Below are positions 1 to 8,568 of a stretch of 64,000 nt of DNA, piece by piece (position 1 is the first letter of the stretch; every line of letters starts with the position of its first letter). Source of the DNA: JASHPR01 sp963808705 (lineage in GTDB: Bacteria; Actinomycetota; Actinomycetes; Streptosporangiales; Streptosporangiaceae); the NCBI GenBank assembly GCA_963808705.1, contig CAWEHB010000005.1:558001-622000 (forward strand). Reading direction: 5' to 3'. The position numbers and the translations under genes are program-made. The notes below the pieces were generated by a model, which saw only the letters and a program-made list of their open reading frames with translations, ran no database searches and had not been told where the DNA came from.

Positions 1-577
1 TCTTCAGCAGCCCACTGGATGGGACGCCGAGCGGCGAGGCCCCGGCAAAGGCGAGATACAGCAGCAGCAGGGCCAGGTCGACGAGCACGAACACGGCCGT
101 GAACGCCACCGGCAGCCGCAGCGTCGCCAGGGTGAGCATCACGATGACGATCAGCCAGGTGAGCAGGAACAGCTTCACGGTGGCGAGCACCGCGGTGACG
201 GTGATGGCGAACCAGTTGTGGTCGAGGCCGAGCACCAGCACCCCGTAACTCAGCCAGAAGGTGCCGAAGATGCCGAAGACGCTCGCCACCGCGCTCTGCC
301 CGACCGCCGCGGCCCAGATCGCGGCCAGCAGCAGGCCCAGGGCCGTGGTCGACAGGATGATCGCGAGGGGCGCGCCGAGGACGCCGGCCGGCACCACGCC
401 GGCCAGCGCCAGGCCGAGCGCTATGGAGCCCGCGATGAAGGTGGGCAGGCCGAGTATCGCCGGGTTGCCGGCGAGCGGCCCGGTCACGGCAACCTCCGCC
501 ACGACCACTTCCTCCACTTCGCCGGTGTGGACATCGGGCCGGGGAGTACCGTCAGCGTCTGCATCGAGCGCGGTCAT
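1..577 (-). CDS. Acetate uptake transporter, GPR1/FUN34/YaaH (AceTr) family, partial
   Basis: The reading frame runs off the left edge, so only the N-terminal ~190 residues are present. After an acidic soluble leader of about 40 residues comes the family signature NPAILGLPTF, followed by at least five hydrophobic segments rich in Ala, Leu, Val and Ile. This matches the AceTr family of acetate/succinate permeases. Two adjacent ATGs (580 and 577) follow a GAAGGGGG ribosome site, and 577 has the better spacing. It lies downstream of, and on the same strand as, the Fis-type regulator. Uptake or export of acetate would fit a propane/acetone catabolic neighbourhood, but that link is inference. Family assignment is fairly secure; substrate is not shown. 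Confidence 0.75.
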   Translation of the reverse strand, partial: MTALDADADGTPRPDVHTGEVEEVVVAEVAVTGPLAGNPAILGLPTFIAGSIALGLALAGVVPAGVLGAPLAIILSTTALGLLLAAIWAAAVGQSAVASVFGIFGTFWLSYGVLVLGLDHNWFAITVTAVLATVKLFLLTWLIVIVMLTLATLRLPVAFTAVFVLVDLALLLLYLAFAGASPLGVPSSGLLK

Positions 578-678
578 CATTGCCCCCTTCGTGGGAAGGC
601 GCCACAACAGCATGTGTGCCTGTCGCCTTGATACCGCGCCGGAGGCCAGCAGCGATTCTCAGTTTGAGCCGGCGGAGG

Positions 679-2484
679 TCAGCCCGTGGGAGTGACGATG
701 CCGTATTCGTGGATCTTGCGGTAGATCGTCGCCCGGGACATGCCCAGCGACGCGGCGGCCTTGACCTTGTTGCCGCCCGAGTCCAGCAGGCTCTGCACGA
801 TCGCGTCCCGCTCCATCGACTCCAGCGGGCTGAGCAGCCGCCGGCTGACCGTCCAGCATTCGGGCGGCAGGTCGGCCGAGCGGATGGTCCCGGTCCGCCG
901 GTGCTGCGCGATCCGCTTGAGCACCTGCCACAGCTGCTCGGTGTTGCCGGGCCAGCTCGATCGCAGCAGGATCTGCATCGCCTCGGACGAGCAGGTGAGC
1001 CGGGCCCGCTGGCTGAGCTTGGCCAGCAGGAACGGCACCAGGTCGTGCAGGTCCTCGATGTGATGCCGGAGCGGGGGGACTTCCACGGTTTTCGGGAAGA
1101 ACCGCAGCAGCTCGGCCAGGTCGCCGCGCGCCGGGCCGTTGCCCAGGGTGACCGCGACCCACAGCTTGTCCGCGCGGCCCGCGCTGCGGGCTTCCTGGAG
1201 CGCCGACGACAGGACGTGCAGCCGCCGCGGGCTCAGCCGGTCGACGTGCCGGATGACCAGGCATCCCTCGCTGTCGAGCAGCTCACGGCGGGCCGTCGCC
1301 TGCCAGTCCTGGTCGGCGGCATTGGCGGCGTCGAGCACGTGGTAGTGGCCGGCCGGGTTCCGCCGCTGGTGCACGGCCCGGAGCAGGGCCAGCTTGCCCA
1401 CCCCGGGCTCACCCTCCAGGGCGAGCCACTCGCCCGAGTCGTAGACCGCCTCCACCTGCTGGCAGCCGCGCAGCCACAGCGGCCCGGAACCCACCAGGCC
1501 GGGCAGGACCATCCGGGCTCGCGGCCAGGTCTGGACGGTCGGCCGGGCGCCGGACTCGACCAGCTTCACGTGCACCACGCCGCCGGCCAGGCGGTCGTCG
1601 CCGCGCAGCGGCCGGCAGTACATCCGGGCCCGGGCGCCGGTGGGCAGCTCGATCTCCACCGCGGCGGAGTGGCGGCTGGCCAGCGACTCGGTGGCCTGCC
1701 CGAGCAGCACGACCTGGTCGCCAGGATCAAGCGCCTGACGGGCGAAGTCGTTCATCATCACCACGTCGTGGTTGAGCGCCAGCACGATCCCGGCGCTGTG
1801 CCGGCACGCCCGCAGGTACTCCTGCAGCAGCTCGAACTCCCGTGCGTTGCTGTCGGTGAGCAGGGCCTGGGTGATCTGGTCGGCGGTGGTCTTGGCCAGC
1901 GTGATCAGCAGCGGGTCGGCGTCCTTGCGCCAGCAGGTCAGGTCCACGGCACCGAGCGTCTTGCCGGAGATCGGGTGCCGGATCGGCACGCCGGCGCAGG
2001 CGAGGTTCTCCAGGTTCTCCGCGTAGTGCTCGTGGCCGAACACGTGCATGGGCCGGCCGCCCTCCAGCGCCGTGCCGATGCCGTTGGTCCCGACGGACTC
2101 CTCGGCGTAGCTGAAGCCGGGAGCCAGCTTGACGCTGTCCAGGTGCCGGTCGAGGTCATAGTCGGCCCGCATTCGGGTGAGCACCACCCCGGCCGCGTCG
2201 GTGAGGATGACGCTGATCGGCTGGCCCTCCAGGTGCTCGCGCAGGTGCCGGAGCACCGGCAGGGCGCTGCGGGTCAGCGGGGTGTCCAGGTCAGGGTCGC
2301 CGATATAGGCCAGGTCGATGTGGTCGGCCGCGACGTTCCAGCGCCGGGAGCGCCACCACGACGCCAGGATCGTGTCGCGCACCTCGTGCGGGTCGACCGA
2401 CTCGGAGGTGAGGAACCGTTCCCGGGTCTCGGCCAGCCGTTCGCCATCGGTCAAGGCCGGTCGGCGCGCTGCTCCGGGCGTCAT
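679..2484 (-). CDS. GAF/AAA+/Fis-type transcriptional activator (MimR/AcoR-like) of the monooxygenase operon
   Basis: The 601-residue protein has an N-terminal sensor region with a GAF-like domain (SVGTNGIGTAL is typical of AcoR-type activators). A central AAA+ module has an ATP loop GEPGVGKL, and a C-terminal Fis-type helix-turn-helix contains AAASLGMSRATIYRKI. The GAFTGA loop needed to contact sigma-54 is absent and the Walker B region is weak (CLVIRHVD), so it probably works with an ordinary sigma factor, as other actinobacterial members do. The start at 2484 is preceded by GGGAGAGG; an upstream in-frame start at 2601 would overlap the operator. It is divergent from the prm operon, as expected for its activator. 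Effector unknown; propane, acetone or a derived alcohol is the natural guess. Confidence 0.85.
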   Translation of the reverse strand: MTPGAARRPALTDGERLAETRERFLTSESVDPHEVRDTILASWWRSRRWNVAADHIDLAYIGDPDLDTPLTRSALPVLRHLREHLEGQPISVILTDAAGVVLTRMRADYDLDRHLDSVKLAPGFSYAEESVGTNGIGTALEGGRPMHVFGHEHYAENLENLACAGVPIRHPISGKTLGAVDLTCWRKDADPLLITLAKTTADQITQALLTDSNAREFELLQEYLRACRHSAGIVLALNHDVVMMNDFARQALDPGDQVVLLGQATESLASRHSAAVEIELPTGARARMYCRPLRGDDRLAGGVVHVKLVESGARPTVQTWPRARMVLPGLVGSGPLWLRGCQQVEAVYDSGEWLALEGEPGVGKLALLRAVHQRRNPAGHYHVLDAANAADQDWQATARRELLDSEGCLVIRHVDRLSPRRLHVLSSALQEARSAGRADKLWVAVTLGNGPARGDLAELLRFFPKTVEVPPLRHHIEDLHDLVPFLLAKLSQRARLTCSSEAMQILLRSSWPGNTEQLWQVLKRIAQHRRTGTIRSADLPPECWTVSRRLLSPLESMERDAIVQSLLDSGGNKVKAAASLGMSRATIYRKIHEYGIVTPTG

Positions 2485-2594
2485 GCCCTCTCCCTGCCTC
2501 CCGGAATCGCTCTCGCGGGTGGCGGGTTCATCCCGCGGGTGGCGTCCGGGGTGTGCGTCGTAGCTACAACGTAACGGCGTCGTAACACGCACAT

Positions 2595-2609
2595 GTCTCA
2601 AGTTGAGAC
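2595..2609. promoter_or_regulatory. Palindromic operator GTCTCAA-G-TTGAGAC (regulator side)
   Basis: A perfect 7-1-7 inverted repeat lies 111 bases upstream of the regulator start and 49 bases before the small gene at 2658. A related palindrome with the same TCTCA/TGAGA arms lies at 2951-2963 on the prm side. Two similar symmetric sites bracketing a divergent region next to a Fis-type regulator are best explained as its binding sites. Binding itself is inferred. Confidence 0.6.
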
Positions 2610-2657
2610 CGCCGTCTCGTGACCGACGCCACTTGGCTGTCCAGAGGGAGGTACCCT

Positions 2658-2906
2658 ATGGACCGGCCAGGCGAACCACAGCCCGAGACATACAACCCGT
2701 GGAGCATCGTCAACCTGGTGTTCGACCACCTGGCCGAGCAGGGCCTGCACCCGGTCCTGGGCGACCAGGGCGATCCCGGCGCCCCCGCCGCGGAACTACT
2801 CAGGGCACTGGGCATCCAGCCGGCCGCGGAGGGGAACCTCAAGATCTCCCAGGACGTCCGGGACCACCTCGCCGAGATCCGGACCGCGGTCTTCGGCGAC
2901 AGCTGA
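2658..2906 (+). CDS. Small conserved-looking hypothetical protein (82 aa)
   Basis: A short acidic protein, probably cytoplasmic, with no membrane segment. The start is well supported by GGGAGG seven bases before ATG, and GC bias at third codon positions is strong. Visible elements are an NPWSIVNLVFDHLAEQGL helix, a GDQGDPGAPAAELLRALGI stretch and an amphipathic C-terminal helix. It sits between the two palindromic operators, ahead of prmA and on the same strand, so it would respond to the same regulator. I do not recognise a function. An accessory or assembly role for the monooxygenase, or simple co-location, are both possible. Confidence 0.65.
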   Translation: MDRPGEPQPETYNPWSIVNLVFDHLAEQGLHPVLGDQGDPGAPAAELLRALGIQPAAEGNLKISQDVRDHLAEIRTAVFGDS

Positions 2907-2950
2907 GCCCGCCTGGTCCTGCGCAGCGCCGGGCCTGGTGAACAGGGCTG

Positions 2951-2963
2951 TCTCATGATGAGA
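2951..2963. promoter_or_regulatory. Palindromic operator TCTCAT-G-ATGAGA upstream of prmA
   Basis: A perfect 6-1-6 inverted repeat preceded by TG, matching the TG-TCTCA...TGAGA layout of the site at 2595-2609. It lies about 160 bases before the prmA start, a usual distance for a Fis-type activator. A further half-site GTCTCAGT occurs at 3091-3098. Operator function is inferred from symmetry, repetition and position. Confidence 0.55.
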
Positions 2964-3124
2964 ACCCATAACGCTCCGCCGCGGGGTGTGATGCAGGTCA
3001 CTAGCACTTTTAGGCCGTGAGGGCTCGTACGTCCGCGGGCGAGGTCAGGGCGTCATCGCCGGCGGACGCGATCACGGAGGCAGACAGGCTGTCTCAGTCG
3101 GCCCGAGTGAAGGAAGGGGTGACC

Positions 3125-4777
3125 ATGAGTCGCCAGAGCGTGGCCAAGGCCCACCAGAAGATCCAGGAGCTCGCCTGGGAACCGCTCTACCACGAGCCAG
3201 TGTCGCAGTACGGAACGGACTACACGTTCCAGAAGGCTCAGAAGAAGGACCCGCTCAAGCAGGTCCTGCGCTCCTACTTCCCGATGCAGGAGGAGAAGGA
3301 CCACCGGGTCTACGGCGCCCAGGACGGGGCCATCCGCGGGAACATGTTCCGCCAGGTGCAGGAGCGCTGGCTGGAGTGGCAGAAGCTGTTCCTGTCGATC
3401 ATCCCGCTGCCCGAGATCTCGGCGGCGCGGGCCATGCCGCTGCTGTTCCGCACGGTGCCCAACCCGGAGCTGCACAACGGCCAGGCCATCCAGATGATCG
3501 ACGAGGTCAGGCACTCGACGATCCAGCAGAACCTCAAGCGCCTGTACATGAACAACTACATCGACCCAGCCGGCTTCAACTCCAGCCTGCGCGACTTCCA
3601 GAACGACTACTGCGGGACGATCGGCCGGCAGTTCGCCGAGGGCTTCATCACCGGTGACGCGATCACCGCGGCGAGCATCTACCTGACCATCGTGGCCGAG
3701 ACGGCGTTCACCAACACGCTGTTCGTGGCCATGCCGGCCGAGGCGGCGGCCAACGGCGACTACCTGCTGCCGACGGTGTTCCACTCGGTCCAGTCCGACG
3801 AGTCCCGGCACATCAGCAACGGCTACGCGACGCTGCTGATGGCGCTGGCCGACGAGAGCAACCACCAGCTGCTCGAGCGCGACCTGCGCTACGCCTGGTG
3901 GAACAACCACCGGGTGGTCGACGCGGCCATCGGCACGTTCATCGAGTACGGCACCAAGGACCGCCGCAAGGACCGGGAAAGCTACGCCGAGATGTGGCGG
4001 CGGTGGATCTACGACGACTACTACCGCAGCTACCTGGTGCCGCTGGAGAAGTACGGCCTGGTCATCCCGCACGACCTCATCGAGGAGGCGTGGAACCAGA
4101 TCTGGAACAAGGGCTACGTGCACGAGGTAGCCCAGTTCTTCGCCACCGGCTGGCTGGCGAACTACTGGCGGATCGACCCGATGACCGACAAGGACTTCGA
4201 GTGGTTCGAGTACAAGTACCCGGGCTGGTATGACCGGTACGGCAAGTGGTGGGAGAACTACAACCGGCTGTCGATCCCGAACGGGCACAACCCGATCGTG
4301 TTCGAGGACGTCGACTACCAGTACCCGAACCGCTGCTGGACCTGCATGGTCCCGTGCCTGGTCCGCGAGGACATGGTGTACGCGGAGGTCGACGGGGTCG
4401 TGCGGACCTACTGCCACGAGGAGTGCCGGTGGACCGACGTTGAGGCATTCCGGCCCACCTTCGAGGGCCGGGAGACCCCGAACATGGGCCAGCTGATCGG
4501 GCACCGCGAGTGGGAGACCCTCTACCACGGCTGGAACTGGGCCGACGTGATCTCGGACATGGGCTACGTCCGCGACGACGGCAAGACCATGGTGGCGCAG
4601 CCGCACCTGCACCTGGGCGACCAGAAGAAGATGTGGACGCTGGACCACCTGCGGCGGTGCCCGGAGCTGCAGAGCCCGAACGTGCTGTTCAACGAGATGA
4701 CGCCGGAAGAGCGGGCGGCGTACCACGCTAAGTACATCCGTGGTGGCCCCGCCGGCCGCTTCGCCCCAGACGCCTGA
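3125..4777 (+). CDS. prmA: Propane 2-monooxygenase hydroxylase, large (diiron) subunit
   Basis: A 550-residue protein matching the alpha subunit of group 5 soluble diiron monooxygenases (PrmA/MimA), which hydroxylate propane at C2 and, in some species, acetone or phenol. The diiron ligands are visible: E97 in PLPEIS, E127 and H130 in DEVRH, E192 in VAETAF, and E226 and H229 in DESRH. Together these form the paired ExxH pattern of ferritin-like oxygenases. The start at 3125 follows GAAGGGG; the frame opens earlier, but the upstream residues are not family-like. It is the first gene of the operon, with a strong hairpin between it and the reductase gene. Length and motifs are intact. Substrate among propane, ketones and phenols cannot be decided from sequence. 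Confidence 0.95.
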   Translation: MSRQSVAKAHQKIQELAWEPLYHEPVSQYGTDYTFQKAQKKDPLKQVLRSYFPMQEEKDHRVYGAQDGAIRGNMFRQVQERWLEWQKLFLSIIPLPEISAARAMPLLFRTVPNPELHNGQAIQMIDEVRHSTIQQNLKRLYMNNYIDPAGFNSSLRDFQNDYCGTIGRQFAEGFITGDAITAASIYLTIVAETAFTNTLFVAMPAEAAANGDYLLPTVFHSVQSDESRHISNGYATLLMALADESNHQLLERDLRYAWWNNHRVVDAAIGTFIEYGTKDRRKDRESYAEMWRRWIYDDYYRSYLVPLEKYGLVIPHDLIEEAWNQIWNKGYVHEVAQFFATGWLANYWRIDPMTDKDFEWFEYKYPGWYDRYGKWWENYNRLSIPNGHNPIVFEDVDYQYPNRCWTCMVPCLVREDMVYAEVDGVVRTYCHEECRWTDVEAFRPTFEGRETPNMGQLIGHREWETLYHGWNWADVISDMGYVRDDGKTMVAQPHLHLGDQKKMWTLDHLRRCPELQSPNVLFNEMTPEERAAYHAKYIRGGPAGRFAPDA

Positions 4778-4790
4778 GAGTAGCTAGCAA

Positions 4791-4825
4791 GCGGTGACAG
4801 GCCTGCCCGGCAGGCCTGTCACCGC
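4791..4825 (+). terminator. Intra-operon 16-bp perfect hairpin between prmA and prmB
   Basis: Bases 4791-4806 pair perfectly with 4810-4825, leaving a three-base loop. The stem is GC-rich, there is no U-tract, and it lies 13 bases after the prmA stop. It may act as a partial terminator, a 3'-end stabiliser of the prmA message, or a processing site giving more hydroxylase than reductase. The structure is certain; the role is inferred. Confidence 0.6.
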
Positions 4826-4860
4826 AGCCAGCCCGCAGCCAGCCGCACGCTAGGGGGCTC

Positions 4861-5913
4861 ATGGCCGACAAGCATGTCGTCCGGTTCGAGCCGGTCGGCA
4901 TCGAGATCGAGGTGGCCGAGGATCAGACGATCCTGCGCGCCGCGGCCGAGCAGGGGATCATGCTCATGCACGGCTGCAAGGAGGGCCAGTGCGCCTCCTG
5001 CAAGTCGTTCGTGCTCGACGGCGACGACATCGAGCTCGACCGGTACTCGACGTTCGCGCTGCCCGACTACGAGCTGGAAGAGGGCTATACGCTGCTCTGC
5101 CGCGCGCACGCCTACGAAGACCTCACGATCGAGCTGCTCAACTACGACGAGGAGATGATCAGGTCCGGCCTGCCCATCCAGCAGGCCGTGGCCGAGGTCG
5201 TGGCCAACGACCCGGTCACGCACGACCTGCGGCACCTGGTGCTGAAGCTGATCGAGCCGGACGAGGTGAAGTTCTTCCCCGGCCAGTACATGGACATCGC
5301 CATTCCGGGCACCGACGCGACCCGGTCGTTCTCGATGGCGAACACCACCAGCCGCGAGAGCGGGCAGCTGGAGTTCGTCATCAAGATCTACCCGGACGGG
5401 CTGTTCTCGCACTTCCTGGACACCGAGCTGGCCGTGGGCGACCGGCTCGACCTCTCCGGGCCATTCGGCGTGTTCACGCTGCGCGAGGGGGATGAGGATC
5501 TCGTCTTCATCGGCGGCGGCGCCGGCATGGCCCCGATCCTGTCGCTGCTGCGCTCCATGGCCGAGCGTGGCATCGGCCGCAAAGCCACCTACTACTACGG
5601 CGCGCGCAGCCGCCAGGACCTGTGCTTCGAGGAGGAACTGCGCGCGCTGGAGACCACCCTGCCCGCGTTCCGGTACGTGCCCGCGCTGTCCGAGCCCGGC
5701 GCGGACGACGGCTGGGACGGCGAGACCGGGATGATCACCGACGTGGTGCAGCGCCACGAGACCGGGATGGCCCGGGTGCACGCCTACGTCTGCGGGCCGC
5801 CGCCGATGGTGGAGGCCGCGATCCCGCTGCTCGAGCGGCTGGGCGTGCCCGAGAAGCGGGTCTACTACGACAAGTTCACGTTTACCGGCGATCCAGACAA
5901 GGAGAACCCATGA
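4861..5913 (+). CDS. prmB: Propane monooxygenase reductase (2Fe-2S ferredoxin / FAD / NAD)
   Basis: This 350-residue flavoprotein passes electrons from NADH to the diiron centre. The N-terminal plant-type ferredoxin domain has C39, C44, C47 and C80 (CKEGQCASC ... LLCRA). It is followed by a flavin-binding domain containing RSFSMANTT and a nucleotide-binding domain with FIGGGAGMAPILS and a terminal YVCGPPPM motif. Length is normal for the family. ATG at 4861 follows TAGGGGG. Its stop overlaps the prmC start by four bases (ATGA), so the two are translationally coupled. Confidence 0.95.
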   Translation: MADKHVVRFEPVGIEIEVAEDQTILRAAAEQGIMLMHGCKEGQCASCKSFVLDGDDIELDRYSTFALPDYELEEGYTLLCRAHAYEDLTIELLNYDEEMIRSGLPIQQAVAEVVANDPVTHDLRHLVLKLIEPDEVKFFPGQYMDIAIPGTDATRSFSMANTTSRESGQLEFVIKIYPDGLFSHFLDTELAVGDRLDLSGPFGVFTLREGDEDLVFIGGGAGMAPILSLLRSMAERGIGRKATYYYGARSRQDLCFEEELRALETTLPAFRYVPALSEPGADDGWDGETGMITDVVQRHETGMARVHAYVCGPPPMVEAAIPLLERLGVPEKRVYYDKFTFTGDPDKENP

Positions 5914-7079
5914 CTACCCCAGCAGAACGCAGCGTCCCGAAGCCGGTCTTTACCGACGCCGAGGCCGGGGCCAAGGTATTCCCCGACTCCACGGCCCGCC
6001 GGTTCAACTACTTCACGCCGGCCAAGCGCAAGCAGAGCCACTACGAGGACGTGACCGTCGAGGTGCAGCCGGACCCGCGGCACTACCTCAGCCAGGGCTG
6101 GCTGTACGGGTTCTCCGACGGGCGCGGCGGCTACCCGCTGGACTGGACGATCCTCAAGGCCTGGGGCTCGGATCGGCCCGAGCCGGAGCGCTACCCCGGA
6201 TCCGGCGGCAAGGGCTACGACTGGCCCGCGCTCGGCTGGCACGAGTTCCGGGACCCGAACGAGGAGTGGGAGCTGACCCTCTACCGCTACAACGCCAACG
6301 TGGTGCGGCAGCTCAACCAGAACATCGAGAACGCCAGGGAATCGAAGGCGTTCGAGCAGTGGAACCGCAACTGGGTGCGCTTCGTCGAGCGCAACGTCGG
6401 CGCGTGGATGCACGTGGACCACGGCCTGGGGCTGTACCTGTATGCGAACGCCAACCGCCGCGCGCCGACCAACATGCACAACAACGCGATCTCGGTGAAC
6501 AGCATGCACCGGATCCGGGCCGCTCAGGACCTGGCCCTGTACAATCTGACGCTGAGCGAGGAGATCGAGGGCTTCAACGGCGCCGCGCACATCGAGACCT
6601 GGGACACCGACCCGGCCTGGCAGGGCGTCCGCGAGACCGCCGAGCAGCTCACCGGGATCGACGACTGGTGCGAGGCCATCTTCGCCGCCAACGTGGTGTT
6701 CGAGCCGCTGGTCGGTGAGCTGTTCCGCAGCCATCTGGTGCAGCACGCCGCGCCGCGCAACGGGGACTTCGTGACGCCCACGATCGTCGGCGCCGCCGAG
6801 TACGACTTCTCCGAGCGCGACCTGCGCTACACCACCGCGATGTTCGAGCTGCTCACCGACGACCGCGAGTTCGCCGACCACAACAAGGCCATCATGCAGC
6901 AGTGGCTGGCGACCTGGGTGCCGCGGGCCATCGCCGCCGCCCGGACGCTGCAGCCGCTGTGGTCCCAGCCGGACACCAAGCCACCGCGCTTCGAGGACGG
7001 CCTGGACGCCGCCAAGAACCGCTTCACCGGAATCCTGTCCGCGCTCAGCCTGGAAGTACCGAAGGAGTTGGCCCAGTGA
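5910..7079 (+). CDS. prmC: Propane monooxygenase hydroxylase, small (beta) subunit
   Basis: A 389-residue protein with the features of the non-metal beta subunit of soluble diiron hydroxylases: the N-terminal ARRFNYFTPAKRKQSHYEDV region and a long helical, ferritin-like body rich in Trp, Glu and Asn. It packs against PrmA to form the hydroxylase core. The ATG at 5910 overlaps the prmB stop, with AAGGAG just upstream. The stop overlaps the GTG of the coupling protein gene. The four-gene order and overlaps match known prm/mim operons. Confidence 0.93.
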   Translation: MTTPAERSVPKPVFTDAEAGAKVFPDSTARRFNYFTPAKRKQSHYEDVTVEVQPDPRHYLSQGWLYGFSDGRGGYPLDWTILKAWGSDRPEPERYPGSGGKGYDWPALGWHEFRDPNEEWELTLYRYNANVVRQLNQNIENARESKAFEQWNRNWVRFVERNVGAWMHVDHGLGLYLYANANRRAPTNMHNNAISVNSMHRIRAAQDLALYNLTLSEEIEGFNGAAHIETWDTDPAWQGVRETAEQLTGIDDWCEAIFAANVVFEPLVGELFRSHLVQHAAPRNGDFVTPTIVGAAEYDFSERDLRYTTAMFELLTDDREFADHNKAIMQQWLATWVPRAIAAARTLQPLWSQPDTKPPRFEDGLDAAKNRFTGILSALSLEVPKELAQ

Positions 7080-7450
7080 CCGAGTTCAAGACCGCCGAGA
7101 GCCCGTTCAAGTCCGACAGCACCGCGTCCAACATGTGCGGCTTCACGCTGATGAACAACCAGGTCGGGGCGGTGATCGCCCTGGTCATGGGCACGAAGGC
7201 GAACGTGAAGGTGACGCACCTGCCGTCCATGATCCGGGTCGACGCGATCGGGACCATGGAGGTCATCTACGACGAGGTCGCCGAGGCACTGGGCGAGGAG
7301 CCCGGCTCGTTCGACCAGGCCGAGTTCGAGGAGGACATGTCCACGCACTACGGCCGGATGATCCATACCGACGACCGGACGATCATGTTCGCCAACCCCG
7401 AAGACGCCGCGGAGCATCTCGGCTTTGACCTGACGCCAACTTCGGCGTAA
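7076..7450 (+). CDS. prmD: Monooxygenase coupling/effector protein
   Basis: A 124-residue cofactor-free regulatory component of the MmoB/TmoD type, which binds the hydroxylase and controls electron transfer and substrate access. It contains the family-like segments SNMCGFTLMNNQVGAVIA and VTHLPSMIRVDAIGTMEV. A GTG start at 7076 overlaps the prmC TGA by four bases. An ATG-based start is not available at a sensible position, so the GTG is preferred. It ends in the fourth-gene position usual for prm/mim clusters. Confidence 0.92.
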   Translation: MTEFKTAESPFKSDSTASNMCGFTLMNNQVGAVIALVMGTKANVKVTHLPSMIRVDAIGTMEVIYDEVAEALGEEPGSFDQAEFEEDMSTHYGRMIHTDDRTIMFANPEDAAEHLGFDLTPTSA

Positions 7451-7500
7451 GGAGATAGGCAGGCACGGCGCGGCCAGCGTTATAGCCACCGGGAGGCATA

Positions 7501-8568
7501 GTGTACGAGAAGAACGGCGAGAAGTACTTCGTGGTCGACGGCCACATGCACTACTGGAACGCGGCCCCGGACAACTGGGTACCCGGCGCCGAGCAGTACG
7601 CCAAGGGCTGGATTGAGTGCTTCCACGCCTATATGGGCCTCGGCCCGCCGGAGACGCACTGGACGATCGAGCACTTCCAGAAGTACTCCGAGGACGACCT
7701 GATGAAGGACGTCTTCGAGGACGGGCACGTGGACGTGGCGATCTTCCAGCCGACGTACCTGCTCGAGTGGTACAAGGAGGGCTTCAACACCACCGAGCGC
7801 AACGCCGAGATGGGGAAGAGGCATCCGGGCAGGTTCGTCTACAACACCCGCTTCGACCCCCGCGACAGCGATGCGGGCCTGAAGGAGCTCCGCGAGAACG
7901 TCGAGCGCTACGGATCGAAGGGCGTCAAGCTCTACACGGCCGAGTGGAACAACGGCTCGCGTGGCTACAAGCTGAGTGACCCGGGAGCGTACCGCTACCT
8001 GGAGGCCGCCCAGGAGCTCGGCATCAAGAACATCCACGTGCACAAGGGCCCGACGATCTGGCCGCTGGACAAGGACGCGTTCGACGTCGCCGACATCGAC
8101 CACGCGGCGACCGATTTCCCCGAGCTGAACTTCATCGTCGAGCACGTGGGCCTGCCGCGGATCGACGACTTCTGCTACATGGCCACGCAGGAGCCGAACG
8201 TGTACGCCGGCCTTGCGGTCGCCATCGGCGCCCTGATGCACGCCCGGCCGAAGTTCTTCGCCCGGGTCATGGGCGAGCTGCTGTTCTGGGTCGGCGAGGA
8301 CAAGATGCTGTTCGGCAGCGACTACGCCATCTGGGAGCCGAAGTGGCAGGTCGAGGGGTTCGTCGACTGGGAGTTCCCGGACGACCCGGCGTTCTCTGAC
8401 TACCCGCGGATGAACACGGAGTCGAAGAAGAAGATCCTCGGCCTGAACGCGGCCAAGCTCTACGACATCGAGGTGCCCGCCGAGTACCAGCTGAAGAACG
8501 GCGGCACGCCCGGCGCCCACGAGGTGTTCGCCGGCGAGCCCGAAGAGCACGCGGCCTCTGGAGCATGA
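7501..8568 (+). CDS. Amidohydrolase-family metal-dependent hydrolase
   Basis: A 355-residue TIM-barrel protein of the amidohydrolase_2 family. The metal-binding HxH lies at residues 15-17 (DGHMHYW), a His-bearing KNIHVHKG segment follows near the middle, and a C-terminal MLFGSDYAIW holds the conserved Asp. The GTG start at 7501 is supported by GGGAGG. It ends with an ATGA overlap with the DUF59 gene. Such a gene is a regular partner of actinobacterial prm/mim operons, but its reaction there is unsettled. Hydrolysis or decarboxylation of an oxidised intermediate is a guess from the family. Confidence 0.85.
   Translation: MYEKNGEKYFVVDGHMHYWNAAPDNWVPGAEQYAKGWIECFHAYMGLGPPETHWTIEHFQKYSEDDLMKDVFEDGHVDVAIFQPTYLLEWYKEGFNTTERNAEMGKRHPGRFVYNTRFDPRDSDAGLKELRENVERYGSKGVKLYTAEWNNGSRGYKLSDPGAYRYLEAAQELGIKNIHVHKGPTIWPLDKDAFDVADIDHAATDFPELNFIVEHVGLPRIDDFCYMATQEPNVYAGLAVAIGALMHARPKFFARVMGELLFWVGEDKMLFGSDYAIWEPKWQVEGFVDWEFPDDPAFSDYPRMNTESKKKILGLNAAKLYDIEVPAEYQLKNGGTPGAHEVFAGEPEEHAASGA

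Noticed and set aside
679..2484. Sigma-54-dependent activator
   Set aside because: The AAA+ domain lacks the GAFTGA loop, and no -24/-12 promoter element was seen before prmA.
580..2574. Long plus-strand open frame antisense to the Fis-type regulator
   Set aside because: Arg/Pro/Gly/His-rich translation with no family features. It is a by-product of high GC3 in the real minus-strand gene. The same applies to 3053-4726 (minus), 19660-22338 (plus) and 53322-56138 (plus).
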